DNA from: Chloroflexota bacterium
GTDB taxonomy: Bacteria; Chloroflexota; Limnocylindria; Limnocylindrales; CSP1-4
Direction of reading: 5' to 3'
Assembly: GCA_021812735.1 (NCBI GenBank)
Contig: JAKAMV010000239.1
Location: 1 to 11,008 of the forward strand
DNA length: 11,008 nucleotides
Made by a program: the position numbers and the translations under genes. This document shows, in pieces, positions 7,175-11,008 of this stretch (positions are counted from its first letter, which is position 1; every line of letters begins with the position of its first letter). Under the pieces are notes generated by a model that saw only the letters and a list, made by a program, of their open reading frames with translations, was not told the DNA's origin and made no database searches.

Positions 7175-7205
7175 GGAGTTGGACACAGAAGGAGGCTCGA
7201 CCAGC

Positions 7206-8780
7206 ATGAAATCGCAGCCGACGAGGCTGGCGACTGTCCTATCCGCGTTCGCAATCGTAGTTGCGGCATGTGGGAGTAGTACCGCGACCGCCTCACCAAC
7301 CACGCCGTCGACGGCGCCTTCGACCGGCGCTTCCGCGGGCCCGGCCGCATCGCCATCGGCCGCCCCGGTCCCGTCCGCCGAGAGCTTCTCGGGGGTCACG
7401 ATCAACGTGGCGACCTTCACCGGGCCCCCCATCGCGACCCCGCTCCAGCAAGCGGCCGCGACGTGGTCGCAGCAGACCGGCGGCACGGTCAACATCACGA
7501 CGTTCCCGTTCAGCGATCTCTACCAGAAGGAGATCACGGACGCGTCGTCGGGCCAGAACGCCTTCACCCTCTACACGATGGCGTCCATCTGGCTCGGCGA
7601 CTTCGCGTCGGCCGGCTACGCTGAGGACCTGACCAACGTCGTGCCCAACTACCCGGGCATCCAGTGGAGCGACATCCTGCCGTTCTACCGCGACATCTCC
7701 TCGACCTACGGCGGGAAGATCTACGCCGTCCCGTTCGACGGCGACATGCTCATGGCCTACTACCGGACCGATCTGCTCTCGGCAGCGGGCCTGCAGCCCC
7801 CGAAGACGTGGGATGACTACCTCGCGATCGCCGCGCAGTTCCAGGGCAAGGACCTAAACGGGGACGGGACGCCGGACTACGGCTCCTGCATCCAGAAGGC
7901 CCGCGGCGGGGTTGGCACGTGGCTGTTCAACGGCGTCCTCGCATCCTTCACCCAGTCCCAGGGCTCCAAGCAGGGCGTGTTCTTCGGCCCCAACATGTCG
8001 CCGAACACCGGGACCGACGCGATGGCGGCCGCGCTCAAGTTCTGGCAGGACTCGGGCAAGTACGGGCCGCCGGACGAGATCAACCTCGACCAGTCGACCG
8101 GGCGCGGCCTGTTCCAGACCGGCCGCTGCGCCGAGACCCTGGACTGGGGCGACACCGGCGTCCTCGCGCTCGACCCGAACGCGTCGAAGGTCATCGGCAA
8201 GGTCGGCTCCGTGATCATGCCTGGCTCGACCCAGGTGCTCGACCCGTCCACGGGCAAGCTGGTCGCGTGCGACTCGAGCACGTGCCCCGACGCGATCGAC
8301 GGCGTCAACCACGCCCCGTTCGCCGCCTTCGGCGGCTGGACCGGCGTCATCAACGCCAGCGCTGACTCCCAGGCGCAGAAGGCGGCCCTGAGCTTCATCG
8401 CCTACGTCGCATCGCCGGGCTTCTCCAACTGGCAGGTCACCCAGGGCTCGAGCGGCATGAACCCGTTCCGCTCGTCCCAGATGACGGACACGCAGACTTG
8501 GAAGAACGCCGGCATGGACGAGACGTCGGCGGCCAACTACCTCGGCGCCATCAAGGACAGCCTCTCGAGCCCGAACGCGGCGCTTGACCTGCGCATCGCC
8601 CAGGCGAGCGAGTACACGAACACCATCGAGGACCAGGGCATCGCCCAGTTCCTCGCGGGGCAGCTCAACGCCGACGCTGCGCAGAAGCAGATCACCGACG
8701 CGTGGAACTCCCTGACCGACAAGATCGGCCGCTCGAGCCAGCAGAGTGCCTACTCTGCGAGCCTCGGTGCCGGCCAGTAA
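7206..8780 (+). CDS. Sugar ABC transporter solute-binding lipoprotein (family 1, CUT1 type)
   Basis: 524 residues from the ATG at 7206, which has AAGGAGG (7189-7195) 10 nt upstream and begins a proper lipoprotein signal: basic MKSQPTR, a hydrophobic segment (8-21) and lipobox VAAC with lipidated Cys22. Residues 23-60 form a Ser/Ala/Pro/Thr-rich linker tethering the domain to the membrane. Residues about 64-510 form the binding domain, similar in layout to MalE/UgpB-type proteins: IYAVPFDGDMLMAYYRTDLL at 172-191, TWDDYLAIA at 201-209 and GGWTGVINASA at 377-386. DLNGDGTPD (216-224) has the D-x-N-x-D-G-x-x-D spacing of an EF-hand-like calcium loop. Cys228, Cys308, Cys355 and Cys360 could form disulfides. 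The protein captures a sugar or polyol outside the cell and delivers it to the two permeases downstream. It is somewhat longer than usual (about 420-450). The ligand is unknown. Confidence 0.92.
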   Translation: MKSQPTRLATVLSAFAIVVAACGSSTATASPTTPSTAPSTGASAGPAASPSAAPVPSAESFSGVTINVATFTGPPIATPLQQAAATWSQQTGGTVNITTFPFSDLYQKEITDASSGQNAFTLYTMASIWLGDFASAGYAEDLTNVVPNYPGIQWSDILPFYRDISSTYGGKIYAVPFDGDMLMAYYRTDLLSAAGLQPPKTWDDYLAIAAQFQGKDLNGDGTPDYGSCIQKARGGVGTWLFNGVLASFTQSQGSKQGVFFGPNMSPNTGTDAMAAALKFWQDSGKYGPPDEINLDQSTGRGLFQTGRCAETLDWGDTGVLALDPNASKVIGKVGSVIMPGSTQVLDPSTGKLVACDSSTCPDAIDGVNHAPFAAFGGWTGVINASADSQAQKAALSFIAYVASPGFSNWQVTQGSSGMNPFRSSQMTDTQTWKNAGMDETSAANYLGAIKDSLSSPNAALDLRIAQASEYTNTIEDQGIAQFLAGQLNADAAQKQITDAWNSLTDKIGRSSQQSAYSASLGAGQ

Positions 8781-8793
8781 GGCCCCGAACGCG

Positions 8794-9981
8794 ATGGAGG
8801 GTCCGGCGCCCACGGCGTCGGGCCCTCCTGCCCCTGCGCGCGTCGCCCACCAGCCGAGCGAGGACTGGGGCAACCCCCGCCTCGCGAGGAACCTCTTCCT
8901 CTGGCCGGCGCTCGCAGTCGTCCTGGCCCTGGCGATCTTCCCGCTCGTCGCCTCGCTGGCGCTCGCGTTCTCGCACTTCTCGTTTGCAAAGGGCGGCTTC
9001 AAGATCGAGTGGATCGGCCTGGCCAACTTCGCCACGCTGTTCAGCGGCTCCGAGGCGACGATCTTCCTGGGCCGGACAGGCTCTCCGACGCTATTCGGCT
9101 ATGTCCTGCTCGCCCTGGCCATCTTGGCTATCGGCGGCGGCCTCGTCAGCTACTTCCGCGGGGGCCGGGTTCGCCCCGTTGGGGCCATCGGGCGGATCGT
9201 GCTCGGAGCCCTGTCGCTGGTGTTCGCCTTCCTTGTGGTCTACACGACGTTCAGCACCGGCGGATTCCCCGGAAGCCTCGTGACCACGATGTTCTACGCG
9301 ACTTTCGGCGCGGGGATCGAGTACGCGCTCGGACTGGCCCTGGCGATGCTGACCATCCAACGGCTCCCCGGCCAGAAGTTCTTCCGCGTCGTGTTCCTGT
9401 TGCCGATGACGATCACGCCCGTTGGCGTCGCCTACATGTTCCGCATGCTCACGGACACCGCCCGCGGCCCGTTCGCGCCGCTCTGGAACGCCGCCGGGCT
9501 GTCCAACTTCGCCCTCCTCGGGGACCCGTGGGGGGCACGCATCGCCGTCCTGATCGGCGACGTGTGGCAGTGGACGCCATTCATGTTCATCGTCCTGGTC
9601 GCCGCCCTCGAGGGCCGCGACCTCGAGAGCGAAGAGGCCGGGGTCGTCGACGGAGCTACGCGGTGGCAGATCTTCCGCCACATCACGCTGCCGTCGATCC
9701 TGCCCGTCAGCGCAACGGTGGTGTTCATCCGGCTCATCGAGGCGTTCAAGATCATCGATCTCCCGAACGTCATGACGAACGGGGGCCCCGGCACTGCGAC
9801 AGAGTCAATCACCCTGCAGTCGTACCTGTACTGGAGGGGGTTCGATCTGGGGCAGTCCGCCGCAACCGCGTACACCCTGCTCATCGTTGTGACAGTCGTG
9901 GCGCTCGGCTACGCGGCGCTGGTCTTGCAGCGTGCCCGCGCCGGCGGCGGGCCATCGATACGTGAAGGGACGCTCGCATGA
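8794..9981 (+). CDS. Sugar ABC transporter permease, MalF-like, with an extra membrane segment
   Basis: 395 residues from the ATG at 8794, 13 nt after the lipoprotein stop. In-frame GTGs at 8746 and 8767 are possible starts but would overlap the lipoprotein gene, and no strong ribosome site decides between them. The N-terminus (1-30) is Pro/Ala-rich and cytoplasmic. The first helix is about 34-59 and the core helices are about 165-187, 197-217, 249-270, 304-322 and 355-378. The EAA loop that docks on the ATPase is at 281-300 (EAGVVDGATRWQIFRHITLP). NGGPGTATESITL at 329-341 is typical of CUT1 permeases. Family members are usually about 290-310 residues; here some 65 residues (about 92-157) are inserted after the first helix, with two hydrophobic stretches (99-121 and 131-152). 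It forms the channel with the next gene product. Confidence 0.9.
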   Translation: MEGPAPTASGPPAPARVAHQPSEDWGNPRLARNLFLWPALAVVLALAIFPLVASLALAFSHFSFAKGGFKIEWIGLANFATLFSGSEATIFLGRTGSPTLFGYVLLALAILAIGGGLVSYFRGGRVRPVGAIGRIVLGALSLVFAFLVVYTTFSTGGFPGSLVTTMFYATFGAGIEYALGLALAMLTIQRLPGQKFFRVVFLLPMTITPVGVAYMFRMLTDTARGPFAPLWNAAGLSNFALLGDPWGARIAVLIGDVWQWTPFMFIVLVAALEGRDLESEEAGVVDGATRWQIFRHITLPSILPVSATVVFIRLIEAFKIIDLPNVMTNGGPGTATESITLQSYLYWRGFDLGQSAATAYTLLIVVTVVALGYAALVLQRARAGGGPSIREGTLA

Positions 9982-11003
9982 GGAACCCGTTCCGCCGGCA
10001 GTCGGCGCTCGACCTGGGGGCGCGGAGCAAGGTGCTCGCGTACCTGCTGCTGCTCGCGTGGTCCTTCGTTGTGCTCTTCCCCCTCTACTGGCTTGCCATC
10101 ACCTCGCTCAAGACGCCCCTTATCGTCAACAGCGGGCCCGCCTACATCCCGCTTGTTGACTTCCAGCCCACGTTGGCCAACTGGCAGTACCTCGTGGTCG
10201 ACACCGCGCGCGACACGTTCCGCCCGCTCATCAACACGACCATCGTGGGGGTATCGAGCGCCATCCTGGCGCTCATCCTGGGGTCCCTCGCGGGGTACGG
10301 CCTCGTTCGGTTCAAGTACCGGCCGCGCGTGGGGGTCATCGCGTCGGGGATCGGGTGCATCGCGCTGGCGGTTGTGGCGATCGCCTTCGGCGCCCCGCTG
10401 CCCGTCGCGGTGGTCGCGGCTGTTGCGGTCCTGCTCCTCTTGGTGCGCGCCATCGGGCGGCGCCCACAGCGCCGGCTCGGCAACACCGACATCTCGTTCT
10501 ACCTGCTGTCGCAGCGGATGCTGCCGCCGGTCGCGGTGGTCATCCCGATCTACGTCCTGTTCCAGCGCCTCGGCATGCTGGACACGCTCCAGGCGCTGAT
10601 CGTCACGTACGCGGCGACGAATCTCCCGATCGTCGTCTGGCTCATGAGCGACTACTTCGCCGGGGTCCCGGCCGAGCTCGAGGAGGCCGCTGCGGTGGAC
10701 GGGGCGTCGCCGTATCGCGTCTTCCGCTCGGTCATCCTGCCGGTGTCGCGCCCCGGACTCGTGGCGACCTTCGTCCTGGTCCTCGTGTTCGCCTGGAACG
10801 AGTACCTCCTCGCCCTGTTCCTGGCGACCGCGAATGCCGAGACGATGCCCCTGCTGGTCGCCGCGCAGAACGCCACGCGCGGTCCCCAGTACTGGTACAT
10901 GTCGGTCCTCATCCTGATCATGATCATCCCGGTCATCGCCATGGCCGTCGTCCTCGAGCGGTACATCACTCGGGGCGTGCTGACAGGCGCGGTCAAGGGA
11001 TGA
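9978..11003 (+). CDS. Sugar ABC transporter permease, MalG-like, with an extra membrane segment
   Basis: 341 residues. The ATG overlaps the stop of the first permease (ATGA, 9978-9981), so the two are translationally coupled. The first helix is about 18-42, followed by the outer loop with LANWQYLV at 67-74, and helices about 88-110, 182-198, 207-225, 262-282 and 308-326. The EAA loop is at 235-255 (EEAAAVDGASPYRVFRSVIL). SQRMLPPVAVVIPIYVLFQR (178-197) and FAWNEYLLALF (271-281) are characteristic of the MalG side of CUT1 transporters. Usual length is about 270-290. About 50 residues (roughly 117-167), containing two hydrophobic stretches (118-138 and 140-157), interrupt the link between RFKYRP and LGNTDISFYLL that is normally direct. 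No ATP-binding subunit is encoded up to the window edge; it may follow or be shared from elsewhere. Confidence 0.91.
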   Translation: MRNPFRRQSALDLGARSKVLAYLLLLAWSFVVLFPLYWLAITSLKTPLIVNSGPAYIPLVDFQPTLANWQYLVVDTARDTFRPLINTTIVGVSSAILALILGSLAGYGLVRFKYRPRVGVIASGIGCIALAVVAIAFGAPLPVAVVAAVAVLLLLVRAIGRRPQRRLGNTDISFYLLSQRMLPPVAVVIPIYVLFQRLGMLDTLQALIVTYAATNLPIVVWLMSDYFAGVPAELEEAAAVDGASPYRVFRSVILPVSRPGLVATFVLVLVFAWNEYLLALFLATANAETMPLLVAAQNATRGPQYWYMSVLILIMIIPVIAMAVVLERYITRGVLTGAVKG

Positions 11004-11008
11004 GCAGC
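11000..11008 (+). CDS. Possible start of a further operon gene (cut by window edge)
   Basis: The permease stop TGA (11001-11003) is overlapped by an ATG at 11000, the same ATGA arrangement as between the two permeases. Only three codons (Met-Ser-Ser) are visible, so no product can be named. AAGGG lies directly before the ATG, closer than ideal for a ribosome site. Confidence 0.3.

Noticed and set aside
7854..9035. 393-codon minus-strand frame opposite the binding-protein and permease genes
   Set aside because: It lies antisense to two well-supported genes, and its Arg/Gly/Ala/Val-rich product has no recognisable domain.
1..11008. CRISPR array, insertion sequence or rRNA/tRNA genes
   Set aside because: No regularly spaced repeats, no transposase motif or flanking inverted repeats, and no structured RNA genes were seen on either strand.

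Overview
This is a GC-rich bacterial window. The solute-binding lipoprotein has a lipobox followed by a long Ser/Ala/Pro/Thr-rich linker, several genes appear to use TTG or GTG starts behind strong GGAGG sites, and two genes have MalF/MalG-type permease features. Together these would fit a high-GC Chloroflexota (or possibly actinobacterial) genome. That placement is inference from style only; no marker gene is present.

Left part (1-1775, minus strand). Two overlapping genes look phage-derived. One is a ParB-domain/DNA adenine-or-cytosine methyltransferase fusion (543-1775). The other, starting inside its stop codon, is a small-terminase-like DNA-binding protein that runs off the left edge (546 to beyond 1). 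This block is visibly more GC-rich than what follows. A LexA/SOS-box-like palindrome lies just upstream of the methyltransferase start.

Middle part (1776-4649). After about 300 bp without a gene comes an FGGY-family carbohydrate kinase, best matched to xylulokinase (2076-3638, minus, TTG start). It is transcribed divergently from a classical short-chain dehydrogenase/reductase (3924-4649, plus) across a 285-bp region. This pair suggests oxidation of a polyol or sugar followed by phosphorylation of the resulting ketose.

Gap (4650-5990). About 1.3 kb holds no convincing intact gene. A stretch around 4950-5250 reads as protein-like only if two frameshifts are allowed, so it may be a decayed gene.

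Right part (5991-11008, plus strand). A strong-looking promoter overlapped by a 33-bp inverted repeat precedes a LacI-family regulator. The regulator is followed by a sugar ABC transporter of the CUT1 type: a solute-binding lipoprotein, a MalF-like permease and a MalG-like permease. The two permeases overlap by ATGA. Another gene probably begins at 11000 with the same ATGA overlap. No ATPase gene is seen. Both permeases carry an extra, family-atypical segment predicted to contain two more membrane helices. The simplest reading is a sugar or polyol uptake and catabolism locus controlled by the LacI protein, placed next to a prophage fragment. The sugar itself cannot be told from the sequence.
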